DNA from: a virus
Strand: one strand, 5' to 3'
DNA length: 29,342 nt
IMG/VR virus record: IMGVR_UViG_3300029286_000190
Coordinates: 1 to 29,342 of that record
The notes under the pieces were generated by a model, which saw nothing but the letters and a program-made list of their open reading frames with translations, was not told the DNA's origin and searched no databases. A program made the position numbers and the translations under genes. Shown here in pieces: positions 14,865 through 23,759 of this stretch. Each line of letters begins with the position of its first letter. Position 1 is the stretch's first letter.

Positions 14865-17645
14865 ATGGCCGAAAGAATAGAGACATTCCCAATATTGCAA
14901 CCTATAAACACTATGAACAATGGATCGGTTTTTAGTCCGACAGGAGTTGGCGGAGGTGTTGATAATGCAAATAACACGGGAATGTATTCTGGCTTTAAGG
15001 GAGATATTTTTTGTAATTTTGGCCGCTTCGGCAACGGAAATGACTATGTGGACATAAGCGCAACGGATATGCACAGCGCAAATTTTGTATCCGGCACTTC
15101 GGGCTGGAGGCTTACTTATGCCGGAGAATTGGAAGCGGAAACTGGGTATTTCAGGGGAGATATTACAGGAGCAAGCGGAACTTTCAGCGGATCGCTGACC
15201 GTTGGCACTTCCCCTAATTGGTTTAGAACTGACGCTGACGGAAATTCTTGGTGGGGAGGGGCTACCTTGGCAACGGCTCCGGCCAGCATAACCAACGCAG
15301 GGGCAGGGACTTTCTCAAGTATTACGATCACAGGCGGAACTGTAGGAGGTTGGACAACAAGTGCTACTTCTTTTGTTTTCGGCACCGGAGCGAATACAGT
15401 CGGATTGGACAGCGGAGGAACGAATCCAGCCATTTATGCTGGTTCTGCTACTCCTGGGTCCGCACCTTTTATGGTAACTAAGGCCGGAGCATTGACCGCT
15501 ACTTCTGCCACTATCACAGGAGCAATAACGGCTACATCAGGGACGATAGGATCTTTTACTATTGGAACTTATCTTTATACAGGTTCTAAAACAGCTTACA
15601 ACGATACAAACGCAGGCGTTCACTTGGGAAGCGATGGGATTGGGATAGGGAATAATCTTTTTACAGTTTCGGGGGCTGGAGTGTTAAACGCAGTTTCTGG
15701 AACGGTAGGAGGGTGTGCATTAGCTACTACCTCAATCGGCTCAACTACTTTCACTTCCGGCCCATTAGGAACAGGCTGGAACATCTCCAACACAGGCACG
15801 GCGGAGTTTCAAGACATAACGGCAAGAGGCGTTTTCAGGACTTCGGTGTTTGAAAAAGACACCATTTCCGCTGTTAATGGAATGGTCTTGGTTTCTTCGG
15901 CAGATGTTTTAGAGGATGATATGACGGCTTTGGACAGTTCTACTTTAGTTATTAAAGGCGAAACGACCTTTTCGGCTAATGAGGTGGTAAGAATTAAAGA
16001 CGGGACTGATGATGAGTGGATGTTAGTGAACGATTCAAATGTTATTTTAGACAGTTATTCCGAAAGCAATAAAAATGGTAATTCTGGTTTTTATTTAGGT
16101 TCGCAAAACAGCCAAGGTCAATCTTTTCATAACACTAATTCTATAAAATTAACTAAGTGTAAATTTTACTTAAATAGTTTTTCTTCTCCGACAGGAAATG
16201 CAACAGCAACTATTTATGCTCATAGCGGAACTTTTGGAGTTGATGGAGTGCCAACTGGACCAGTTTTAGCCACTTCCGATCCAGTCGATGTTTCTGGTAT
16301 TTCCGGTTCGTTCGAGTTGGTAGAATTTACTTTCAGCGGAGCTAACCAAATAGCTTTATCTGCTAATACTAATTATTTTCTTATTCTAAATTATTCCAAT
16401 GGAGATGCTTTTGGAAGCGGGATAGGATTTGGGTTGGATAATTCTTCCCCTAGTGCTGATGGAAATTCTGCTATTCTTACTGGCGTTAATTGGGTAGTAC
16501 AAGATACCCAAGATTATTGTTTTTATATTTATGGTTCTTTACCAACTGGTTCATATTCTGTTACTCGTGATCTGGCCGGAAGTTATGGAGCCAATGCAAA
16601 CCCTGCTTGGACAAAAGGCACAGCCGTTGTTTCAATGGGCGTAGGGACAGGCACAAAGACAGGCTATGTCTTAATGGACAGCTCGTCTTCCAACAGCCCT
16701 TACATTGATGTTTACGGCAGGAACTCGAATACCTACACTGATGTTACTTTGCACGGCAGGTTCGGCTGGCTTAAAGGCATAACTGACGCTGATGTGGGGC
16801 TGGCTTCAACCGATGTGTGGGGGTTATACACCGATAATGCTTATATTAAAGGGACGATAGTGGCGACTTCGGGAAAATTCGGAAACTGGACGATAAGTGG
16901 TAATTCTTTTTCAACATCTTTAAATAATATTTTTGTGGGAGCAAGTGCTGGAAGTGCTATCACTGATGGAGAATACAATATCTGTGTTGGATATTGGGCT
17001 GGAAAAGCATTAACAGAAGGGGATGGTAATGTTTTTATCGGTCAACAAGCAGGTTCAGCAACTACAGCTCAAGGAGGAAATGTGTTTATCGGTCAAAGTT
17101 CTGGGGCTAATAATATTACTGGATACTCTAATGTTTATCTGGGAAGTGCTGCTGGAGGGAATAATACTGATGGAATAGGAAATACTTTCGTTGGTGCAAG
17201 TTCTGGTATAGGTAATCTTAGCGGAGATTATAATATATTCATAGGAAATGGTGCTGGTTATTATGAAACAGGGAATAATAAACTTTTTATTGATAGCTTA
17301 GGAAGGGCCAGTGAAGTAGATGCTAGAGTTAAGGCTTTGATTTATGGAGTATTCGCCTCTACAACTGCCGCCCAAACTTTAACTTTCAATTCTAATGTAG
17401 GTATTTTGACTTCCACTTTCGGGGCAAATTCTGACGCTGTTTTGGGTATTGCCAACGGAACGGCTCCTGTCGCCCACGTTGATAACGAAATTCAGATTTA
17501 CTCGGTTGATTCTAGCGATAGCACAGCGACTTTGGGATTGATGTTAGAACAGGCAGTGGAGGATATTGGGACATTTACGGCTACTAAAAAAATAAAAGTT
17601 AAAATAAATGGGGTCGAATACTGGTTAGAATTAGACCCAGTTTAA
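14865..17645 (+). CDS. Modular tail fibre protein
   Basis: A 926-aa protein built from recognisable modules. The N-terminal part (about 1-320) has repeated TITGGTVGGWTTSATSF and FSGSLTVGTSPNWF phrases, typical of phage fibre shafts in which each unit says 'GTIGGW...'. A choice-of-anchor-like beta domain (about 390-562, GQSFHNTNSIKLTKCKFYLN to DYCFYIYG) interrupts an otherwise common segment. A later region (about 685-810) has N-x-F-x-G-x-x-x-G repeats (NIFVGASAGS, NVFIGQQAGS, NVYLGSAAGG), a YadA-head-like beta roll. The C-terminus ends KIKVKINGVEYWLELDPV, a frequent fibre ending. It probably binds the host receptor. A/T-rich stretches correspond to the inserted modules. The start is the first ATG after the structured leader. 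Confidence 0.75.
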   Translation: MAERIETFPILQPINTMNNGSVFSPTGVGGGVDNANNTGMYSGFKGDIFCNFGRFGNGNDYVDISATDMHSANFVSGTSGWRLTYAGELEAETGYFRGDITGASGTFSGSLTVGTSPNWFRTDADGNSWWGGATLATAPASITNAGAGTFSSITITGGTVGGWTTSATSFVFGTGANTVGLDSGGTNPAIYAGSATPGSAPFMVTKAGALTATSATITGAITATSGTIGSFTIGTYLYTGSKTAYNDTNAGVHLGSDGIGIGNNLFTVSGAGVLNAVSGTVGGCALATTSIGSTTFTSGPLGTGWNISNTGTAEFQDITARGVFRTSVFEKDTISAVNGMVLVSSADVLEDDMTALDSSTLVIKGETTFSANEVVRIKDGTDDEWMLVNDSNVILDSYSESNKNGNSGFYLGSQNSQGQSFHNTNSIKLTKCKFYLNSFSSPTGNATATIYAHSGTFGVDGVPTGPVLATSDPVDVSGISGSFELVEFTFSGANQIALSANTNYFLILNYSNGDAFGSGIGFGLDNSSPSADGNSAILTGVNWVVQDTQDYCFYIYGSLPTGSYSVTRDLAGSYGANANPAWTKGTAVVSMGVGTGTKTGYVLMDSSSSNSPYIDVYGRNSNTYTDVTLHGRFGWLKGITDADVGLASTDVWGLYTDNAYIKGTIVATSGKFGNWTISGNSFSTSLNNIFVGASAGSAITDGEYNICVGYWAGKALTEGDGNVFIGQQAGSATTAQGGNVFIGQSSGANNITGYSNVYLGSAAGGNNTDGIGNTFVGASSGIGNLSGDYNIFIGNGAGYYETGNNKLFIDSLGRASEVDARVKALIYGVFASTTAAQTLTFNSNVGILTSTFGANSDAVLGIANGTAPVAHVDNEIQIYSVDSSDSTATLGLMLEQAVEDIGTFTATKKIKVKINGVEYWLELDPV

Positions 17646-17661
17646 GAAATAATTAAAAATT

Positions 17662-19797
17662 ATGGCATACACAGGAGCAAGTGTTGTTGACTATCTTAAT
17701 AGCGTTGGGCAGGATAGCAGTTACGCTAACAGAACAAAATTAGCCCAGCAATACGGAATAAGTAATTATGTGGGAAGTGGCGATCAGAACACCCAGCTTT
17801 TAGGGTTGCTTAATAAGAAAACCGCTACTCCTTCGGCTGGAAATTTGGCAGTGGCCAGCACTGGAAGTGATGTTTCTGGAACTAAAGTTAATTATACGGG
17901 AACGAGTGTTGTTGATTATTTAAACACGCAAGGAAAAGCCTCTGATTATAATTCAAGGTCTGCTTTAGCCCAGCAATACGGCATTTCAAATTATATGGGA
18001 ACAGCTGACCAAAATACCCAGCTTTTAAATTTACTTAAATCCGGTTCAGGGACAACTAGCACTACCAATACGACCAGCCAATATATTCAAGACCCGAACA
18101 ATCCAACTGCCAGCATCCTTAATCCTAACTACAAAGCCGGAACAAACGCTTTAGGAGCCAACACCAGTACGCAAAACTTGCAGAATTTTGTTGATACAGC
18201 CAATACTTCTGCCAATTCTACTCAAGCAAAGTATTTCATTTCTACCTCTCCGACAGGAAAAGTTTATAAACAGGAATTGCCTCAAGGTTCTGATTATCAA
18301 TCTACTTTACAGTTTCTTATCAACGAAGCGAACAGCAAAGGGAACAAAATTTCTTATGAGTATCCGCAAGCCACTACCAATCCTTTAGGAAATACCAGCG
18401 AACAAAACTTGAAAACTTTTGTAGATACAGCACAAAATGCCGATACAACTAGCCAGTATATTGACGATCCGAACAACCCCGATGCTTCTATACCTAATCC
18501 GAGTTATAAAACAGCAACAGCTGAAACAACCACTCCGCCGTCAACAGGTGGAACTCCAGCTCAAACTTACACTCCGGCACCGGACCAAAACACGACCGGA
18601 GCCAATCCCAATGCCAACTTAGTGCAGAAAGACGCTTCCGGTAATTATATCGCACCTACTTCTGATACCACTTCTAAAGACCAGATAAATACCGATTTGG
18701 AAGCAAAATTTAAGGAATTTACCGACAGCGTTACTAAAAATCAGGAAACATCGCAAAAAGCTCAAGAGGACATTATCAAGAAAATGGGGGAAACGGCCAC
18801 TTCCGATCTGTTGAAAAAGTACGAAGAAACCCAAAAGACCATTTCCGACTCATACAACCAATACTTTACACAGCAACAGGACTATCTTAACCAGCTTCAA
18901 AGCCAGCCTAGTGTTGTTGACCAGTTGAATAAGTTTAGGGAACAGCAAGGACTTCCGCAGATGGAGAAGGAGCTGACAGGCATTGACCAGACCATTTTGA
19001 CCACAGAGGGGCTTTTAAACAACATTGAGGCCGATATACGCAAAAGAATCGAAGGACTGCCCGTGAGCGAAGCAGCAGCGCGCAGGCTTACTTCTATGGA
19101 GCAAGCACCCCTGTCTAAACAACTGTCCGAACAACTGACGGCTCGCCAGAGGGTTGCCGCCGGATTAGAGGCCAAGCAAAACACAGTCAACCAGTATATG
19201 ACCTCCGCACAAGCTGATTTGTCCACACAGAAAGAGATCGCCCAGGCTAAGTTAGGCGTTGCCAAAGAGCAAGTAGGCGTAAAAGCGGACATAGCCAATT
19301 CAGGTTTAGAGGCTTTTCAGACCGTCCAAAGCCAGATGAACGATGTTTATAAGATACAACTAAGTGCAACGCAAGACGAAGCCACTTACAAGAACGAGTT
19401 AGCAAAGTTAGGGTTTGATTACTATACCCAGCAACAGGCGACCAAGCTGGCTGACATAAACGACAAAGAGGCGTTTGAACAGGAGTTGTTTAAGATCAAG
19501 CTCCAAAATACCCTGAATACGACCAACCCGAACTACACGACCGAGATAGTTTCGGACGCTAACGGCACAATGTACCAAATATCCATTAACAAGAACGACC
19601 CGACTGACAGGATAGTGAAGAATTTGGGGGTGCAGGGGTCGGTAAAAACAACAGGAAGCGGATCATTGCCAACCAGCTATGAAGAATGGACTTTGGCCGG
19701 AGGACAGGATGGAACAGGAAAAAGTTATGCGGATTATTTGAACAGTAAATCAGGCGATGATTGGTCGTCTTTAATGCAAGCTTTAGGAGCAGATTAG
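17662..19797 (+). CDS. Internal virion-like protein with duplicated N-terminal module and long coiled coil
   Basis: A 711-aa protein. Two copies of a ~55-residue module open it (MAYTGASVVDYLNSVGQ... and VNYTGTSVVDYLNTQGK..., each ending QNTQLL-LL). A Q/N/T-rich region (about 135-340) contains two YIxDPNNPxASI motifs (141-152, 266-277) and two copies of a QNL-FVDTA phrase. Residues 345-620 are mostly coiled coil (QYFTQQQDYLNQLQ, LTARQRVAAGLEAKQN). The end, SYEEWTLAGGQDGTGKSYADYLN, is a common phage protein ending. A large Gln-rich helical protein after the fibre gene fits an ejected or internal virion protein of a short-tailed phage. It shares the DPNN motif with the next protein, suggesting they work together. 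Confidence 0.6.
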   Translation: MAYTGASVVDYLNSVGQDSSYANRTKLAQQYGISNYVGSGDQNTQLLGLLNKKTATPSAGNLAVASTGSDVSGTKVNYTGTSVVDYLNTQGKASDYNSRSALAQQYGISNYMGTADQNTQLLNLLKSGSGTTSTTNTTSQYIQDPNNPTASILNPNYKAGTNALGANTSTQNLQNFVDTANTSANSTQAKYFISTSPTGKVYKQELPQGSDYQSTLQFLINEANSKGNKISYEYPQATTNPLGNTSEQNLKTFVDTAQNADTTSQYIDDPNNPDASIPNPSYKTATAETTTPPSTGGTPAQTYTPAPDQNTTGANPNANLVQKDASGNYIAPTSDTTSKDQINTDLEAKFKEFTDSVTKNQETSQKAQEDIIKKMGETATSDLLKKYEETQKTISDSYNQYFTQQQDYLNQLQSQPSVVDQLNKFREQQGLPQMEKELTGIDQTILTTEGLLNNIEADIRKRIEGLPVSEAAARRLTSMEQAPLSKQLSEQLTARQRVAAGLEAKQNTVNQYMTSAQADLSTQKEIAQAKLGVAKEQVGVKADIANSGLEAFQTVQSQMNDVYKIQLSATQDEATYKNELAKLGFDYYTQQQATKLADINDKEAFEQELFKIKLQNTLNTTNPNYTTEIVSDANGTMYQISINKNDPTDRIVKNLGVQGSVKTTGSGSLPTSYEEWTLAGGQDGTGKSYADYLNSKSGDDWSSLMQALGAD

Positions 19798-19800
19798 TCT

Positions 19801-22800
19801 ATGGCAATAAAATATATCCAAGACCCGAATAACAAAAACGCTTCGATACCTGTTTCCATAAAGAAAAAGGCTTCTTCGATTGCCAATTTTTTAAATACAA
19901 ACAAGACAGTAAGGGCGATCAATTCTACCGTAAGCAAAATGCCTACTCCGGCTGAATTTGGGAAAGGCGTATCAAAAGAAATATCGAAAGAAGCGGGGAT
20001 AGTTTTTAATTTCGGAAAATCTATTTTGCAAGGAACGGCCAGAAGCGGAGGAACTGTTGCGGCAACCATAATGGACAAGACAATGGACAATCCGGCCGAC
20101 ACTGCTGCCGGAAAAGTACAGAAATTTTTTTATGGAGAAGGAGCAATCAAACCATTGGGGGAACAGTCGGTGGAATATGCAAAGGCATTGCAAGAGAAAG
20201 GAGTCAACAAATATGTGGCCGCGCCGTGGGGTTTGTTAATGGCCGGAGGTATGGCAGGCTTAGACTTTACCGGAGTCGGAGGAGAAAAAAAAGCCTTAGA
20301 AGCCATCATTAAAGTTTCTAAATTAGACGATGCAGTTAAGATAGGAAAAAATATAGGAATTGCCGATGATCTGGTACAGGACTTTGCTAAGGCTGCGGTC
20401 AAGGTGAAAGACGAAAAAACAGCCAAGTCTTTGGTTGATAGCTTTGCGGAGATACAGAAGCAAACAAAAACAGCTGTTAAGGCTGTTCCATCCACTCGTT
20501 TAGGTCCGCAGGGGGAAAATCTAGCTCGGATAGAAGTGCCGTCCCAATCCATAAAGAAAAGCAAAGATATAGGAATAGAACTACAATCGCCAAAGAATAT
20601 TTCTTCCACGAAAAGCCCCACTCTTCTTCAACAAACCATCCAAGAACAAAAAGGAAAAATATCAGGCCAAAAATTGCTCCAAGAGAATCGTTTATCATTA
20701 CCAACAAAATACAATAAAACCTTACTAAAAGTCAAGACTTCTTTAGAAGAAGCTAAGACTAAAGCCATTGAGTATGTTCAAAATACCGATGAAAGAGTAA
20801 GACAGTTGGTTAATAGGAAAGATGTAAAAGTAAGCGATATTTCTGATCCTTACTTAAAAATGACGCTTTATCCAGGGCGCGTAGCTTCTAAAGTTGAAAA
20901 CGCTAAAGCTGAAGTAGCCTCGATAATTCAGGAAGCACAAAAAGAAAAGATAAACAGAAAAGAAATATCTGATTATATGATCGCTAAACACGCGCCGGAG
21001 CGCAATGTTGCTTTGGGTGAAAAAGCGTCCGGTATTACTACCGAAGAAGCTAACGCTTCATTAAAAGCAATAGAGGCTTCGGCTAATGGAAAGAAAATAA
21101 AAGAATTGTCTGATAGGTTGCAAAAATTGAATAACCAAACTCTAGATACCTTAAAAGAAAGCGGTGTTATTTCAGATGAACTTTATACCAAACTAAGGAC
21201 AAAATACAAAAACCACATTCCTTTAAATAGGATTTTTGAGAATACCGATGACATCGGACAGGCTTTATCCGGCAAAGGATATAATGTAAAATCCACCGGT
21301 ATTAAAAAAGCCGTAGGAAGTGAAAGGGAAGTGTCGGATATAACGGAAAACATAGTCTTGAATTATGAGCAGGCTGTTTTAAGATCAGAAAAGAATATTG
21401 TTGACCAAGCAACGCTGGCTTTTACAAGAGAAAATAAAGACATCTTAAAAGGATTGATGGAAGAAATACATCCGCAAGCTGTTGGACAGACTTTTGACGG
21501 TAAAATGATAATGGAAAAAACCAATGATCCGACAATCCTTCAAATGTTTGAGAACGGCAAGCCGGTATGGATAAAGATACAAGATAAGAATTTGGCCATT
21601 GCTTTACAGGGGGTAGGCAAAGAAAAGTTAGGAGTATTATTAAATACGGTTGCAAAAATCACTCGTTTTTATTCAACTCTTGCCACTCGTTTTAATCCTG
21701 AATTTGCCTTACCCAATAAGATTAGAGATTTACAGGAAACAGCCGTATATTTGGCGGCACAAAACAAGGTTGGATTTAGAGGCGCGACTAAAGCGGTCGC
21801 AAGAGATTCAGCTAGTGTTATTGATATAACGGCGGCTTTGGCCGGTAAAAATACCCCGGGAGCTAAATTATATCTGGAAATGAAAGAATTAGGTGGAACT
21901 ACTGGTGGATTTGGACTTTCAACAAGGAAAGAGGTTAATTTGAGTTTGGAAAAAATAGAAAGTCTGATGAAAAATCCAACCAAGAAAATAGCTAATAATC
22001 TCGTCCAATATATTGATGATTGGAATACAATTTTTGAAGATAGCACCCGTCTTTCAGTTTATAAAACAGCTTTAGATAAAGGGTTAAGTAAAGAGCGAGC
22101 GGCGGCAATGGCAAAAGAAGCGTCAATCAACTTTAATCGAATGGGAAAGGGTGGTCCAGTAATTAATGCTCTCTATATGTTTTCTAATGCTTCTATCCAG
22201 GGATCGGCTAAAATGATTAAGTCTTTAAAAAATCCTAAAGTATTAGGTGCTACTGTCTTAGCCGTAGGGGGAAGCGTTGCGACGGTTAATTCTTTTAATA
22301 ATAAAGCTGATCCTGAATGGCGCGATAAAGTTTCTAAATGGGATAGACTTAATGGTTTGCCAGTTGTGATTCCTTCAACTGATGGAAATTTTAGATATTT
22401 TACAATTCCAGTATCTTGGGGAATTAAACCAATTAAAGTTATGGCTGATTATGCAGATGACGCAATTAGCGGACAAAAATTTGATGCTAAAGAAATGATT
22501 GAAAAAACAGTTTCAGCTATCGCAGACGCTTATAACCCAGTTGGAGGAACAGATTTTACTTCTGCCATTACTCCGACAGCTTTAGATCTTCCTATTGATA
22601 TAGCAAAAAATAAATCTTGGAGTGGAAGTCAAATAAGACCGACATTGTATGATAAAAATACTCCTGCTGATGTTCAATATTTCTCATCTTTAAAAGAAAC
22701 AGAAACAGGTAGAATGGCAATTAGTATATCCCAATTACTACAACAAAAAGCAGGAATTGCTTGGTCTCCGGCCGATATTAAATATGCTTACGATCAAGTA

Positions 22801-23340
22801 GTCGGCGGAGCTGGAAGAACAGCCAGTAAGGTAATCAATCTTATTTCTGGACTTGCTACCGGTAAAGAACTTCCGGCGGATGAATATCCTTTATTATCCC
22901 GATTTTATAGAGAACGGACAGAAGAAGAAATAGGATCTGGAGCTGGCGGAGAAACGGAGGAAATTAAAAAGATACTGACTGAACAAAGCCGAGAGCGTTT
23001 TAATATCGAAATGAATGCCGAAGACCTGTTTGAGTCAATTAAAAACAATCCCGACAAAGCGGAAAAGAAAAGATTGCTTGCGGAAACAATAAAAAACAAC
23101 CCAGAAGTTGCTAAAAAAATGGTGGAGATTGCCAAAGACGAAGCCAAGGGTTTGACTTACACCAACCGGCTTATCAAACAGCTTGGCGTAGAAAACGGAG
23201 AGCGCGGCAGATACATTGTTGAAAAAGTAAAAACTTTAAAAACCAAGGAAGAAAAAAGAGTTTATCTTGCCGATCTTATTAAAAAAGGATTACTGACCAA
23301 AGATGTGGCAAAATCAATATTAAATGAAGTTAAAAAATAA
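19801..23340 (+). CDS. Large polyvalent/ejection-type virion protein with LPD38-like region
   Basis: A 1179-aa protein, the largest in the window. It opens MAIKYIQDPNNKNASIPV, the same motif found twice in the preceding protein. Residues about 75-110 may form an amphipathic or membrane-active segment (YVAAPWGLLMAGGMAGLDFTGVGG at ~140-160). The stretch about 635-870 (PNKIRDLQETAVYLA, IDDWNTIFEDSTRLSVYKTALDKGLSKERAAAMAKEASINFNRMGKGGP, ALYMFSNASIQGSAK) matches the large polyvalent protein-associated domain 38 pattern found in phage proteins that are ejected with DNA. A hydrophobic segment follows (VLGATVLAVGGSVATV). The gene changes from about 50% G/C at its start to about 33% in sampled lines near 22600. 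Likely injected into the host; enzymatic activity, if any, is not visible. Confidence 0.6.
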   Translation: MAIKYIQDPNNKNASIPVSIKKKASSIANFLNTNKTVRAINSTVSKMPTPAEFGKGVSKEISKEAGIVFNFGKSILQGTARSGGTVAATIMDKTMDNPADTAAGKVQKFFYGEGAIKPLGEQSVEYAKALQEKGVNKYVAAPWGLLMAGGMAGLDFTGVGGEKKALEAIIKVSKLDDAVKIGKNIGIADDLVQDFAKAAVKVKDEKTAKSLVDSFAEIQKQTKTAVKAVPSTRLGPQGENLARIEVPSQSIKKSKDIGIELQSPKNISSTKSPTLLQQTIQEQKGKISGQKLLQENRLSLPTKYNKTLLKVKTSLEEAKTKAIEYVQNTDERVRQLVNRKDVKVSDISDPYLKMTLYPGRVASKVENAKAEVASIIQEAQKEKINRKEISDYMIAKHAPERNVALGEKASGITTEEANASLKAIEASANGKKIKELSDRLQKLNNQTLDTLKESGVISDELYTKLRTKYKNHIPLNRIFENTDDIGQALSGKGYNVKSTGIKKAVGSEREVSDITENIVLNYEQAVLRSEKNIVDQATLAFTRENKDILKGLMEEIHPQAVGQTFDGKMIMEKTNDPTILQMFENGKPVWIKIQDKNLAIALQGVGKEKLGVLLNTVAKITRFYSTLATRFNPEFALPNKIRDLQETAVYLAAQNKVGFRGATKAVARDSASVIDITAALAGKNTPGAKLYLEMKELGGTTGGFGLSTRKEVNLSLEKIESLMKNPTKKIANNLVQYIDDWNTIFEDSTRLSVYKTALDKGLSKERAAAMAKEASINFNRMGKGGPVINALYMFSNASIQGSAKMIKSLKNPKVLGATVLAVGGSVATVNSFNNKADPEWRDKVSKWDRLNGLPVVIPSTDGNFRYFTIPVSWGIKPIKVMADYADDAISGQKFDAKEMIEKTVSAIADAYNPVGGTDFTSAITPTALDLPIDIAKNKSWSGSQIRPTLYDKNTPADVQYFSSLKETETGRMAISISQLLQQKAGIAWSPADIKYAYDQVVGGAGRTASKVINLISGLATGKELPADEYPLLSRFYRERTEEEIGSGAGGETEEIKKILTEQSRERFNIEMNAEDLFESIKNNPDKAEKKRLLAETIKNNPEVAKKMVEIAKDEAKGLTYTNRLIKQLGVENGERGRYIVEKVKTLKTKEEKRVYLADLIKKGLLTKDVAKSILNEVKK

Positions 23341-23343
23341 TGT

Positions 23344-23616
23344 ATGGAAACCGAAAAATCAAAATTCATCACGCAACAGGACATCAAATTTATCATCGCC
23401 ATAATCGTCTTTTTAATCCCTATAATGGCTTGTTACTACCAGCTTAGAGAGGATTTGGCCTTGATAAAGCAAGATTTGAACACGATCAGAAACAACGATC
23501 TGGCCCACATAGAATTATCTTTGGCGGCGATGAAATCACGCAACGACTTGCAAGATTCGCGAACTATTGAACTTGGGCTGGAAGTAGAGAGATTATTAAC
23601 TTTACACGAGAAGTAA
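23344..23616 (+). CDS. Small membrane-anchored coiled-coil protein of the lysis cassette
   Basis: A 90-aa protein: a short polar N-terminus, one transmembrane helix (about 15-32, IKFIIAIIVFLIPIMACYY) and then a coiled coil (LREDLALIKQDLNTI ... LGLEVERLLTLHE). This N-in, single-span plus periplasmic coiled coil is the layout of inner-membrane spanin subunits, but also of XhlA-like or other small phage membrane proteins. I found no outer-membrane lipoprotein partner. It starts three bases after the previous stop and sits next to the M23 peptidase and holin-like genes, which makes a role in lysis likely. Confidence 0.5.
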   Translation: METEKSKFITQQDIKFIIAIIVFLIPIMACYYQLREDLALIKQDLNTIRNNDLAHIELSLAAMKSRNDLQDSRTIELGLEVERLLTLHEK

Positions 23617-23621
23617 AACAC

Positions 23622-23737
23622 GGCAGGGGGCTTGTAATGGAAGCCAGGACGCTTTTTAAAGCATATATTGGGCTTTGCCCGCAATAATACGCTGGCCACT
23701 TTCCACCAACAAACTGTGATCCGGCCCGGACCTTGCC
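23622..23737 (+). promoter_or_regulatory. Multibranched RNA candidate before the endolysin gene
   Basis: Closing stem GGCAGGG (23622-23628) with CCTTGCC (23731-23737; one G-U). Inside, TGGAA (23638-23642) pairs with TTCCA (23701-23705) and GCCAG (23643-23647) with CTGGC (23692-23696). This stem encloses two hairpins, GCTT...AAGC (23651-23662) and GGGC-TTT-GCCC (23670-23680, extended by TATT/AATA across a bulge). The 143-base gap has no reading frame of note and no T-tract. It is not a tRNA: I found no T-loop sequence or clover pattern. Function unknown. Confidence 0.45.
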
Positions 23738-23759
23738 ATCATAATTAGTAAATAAATTT

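Noticed and set aside
23622-23737. tRNA or tmRNA
   Set aside because: No T-loop or anticodon-arm pattern, no CCA-type acceptor, and the fold has the wrong branch sizes.
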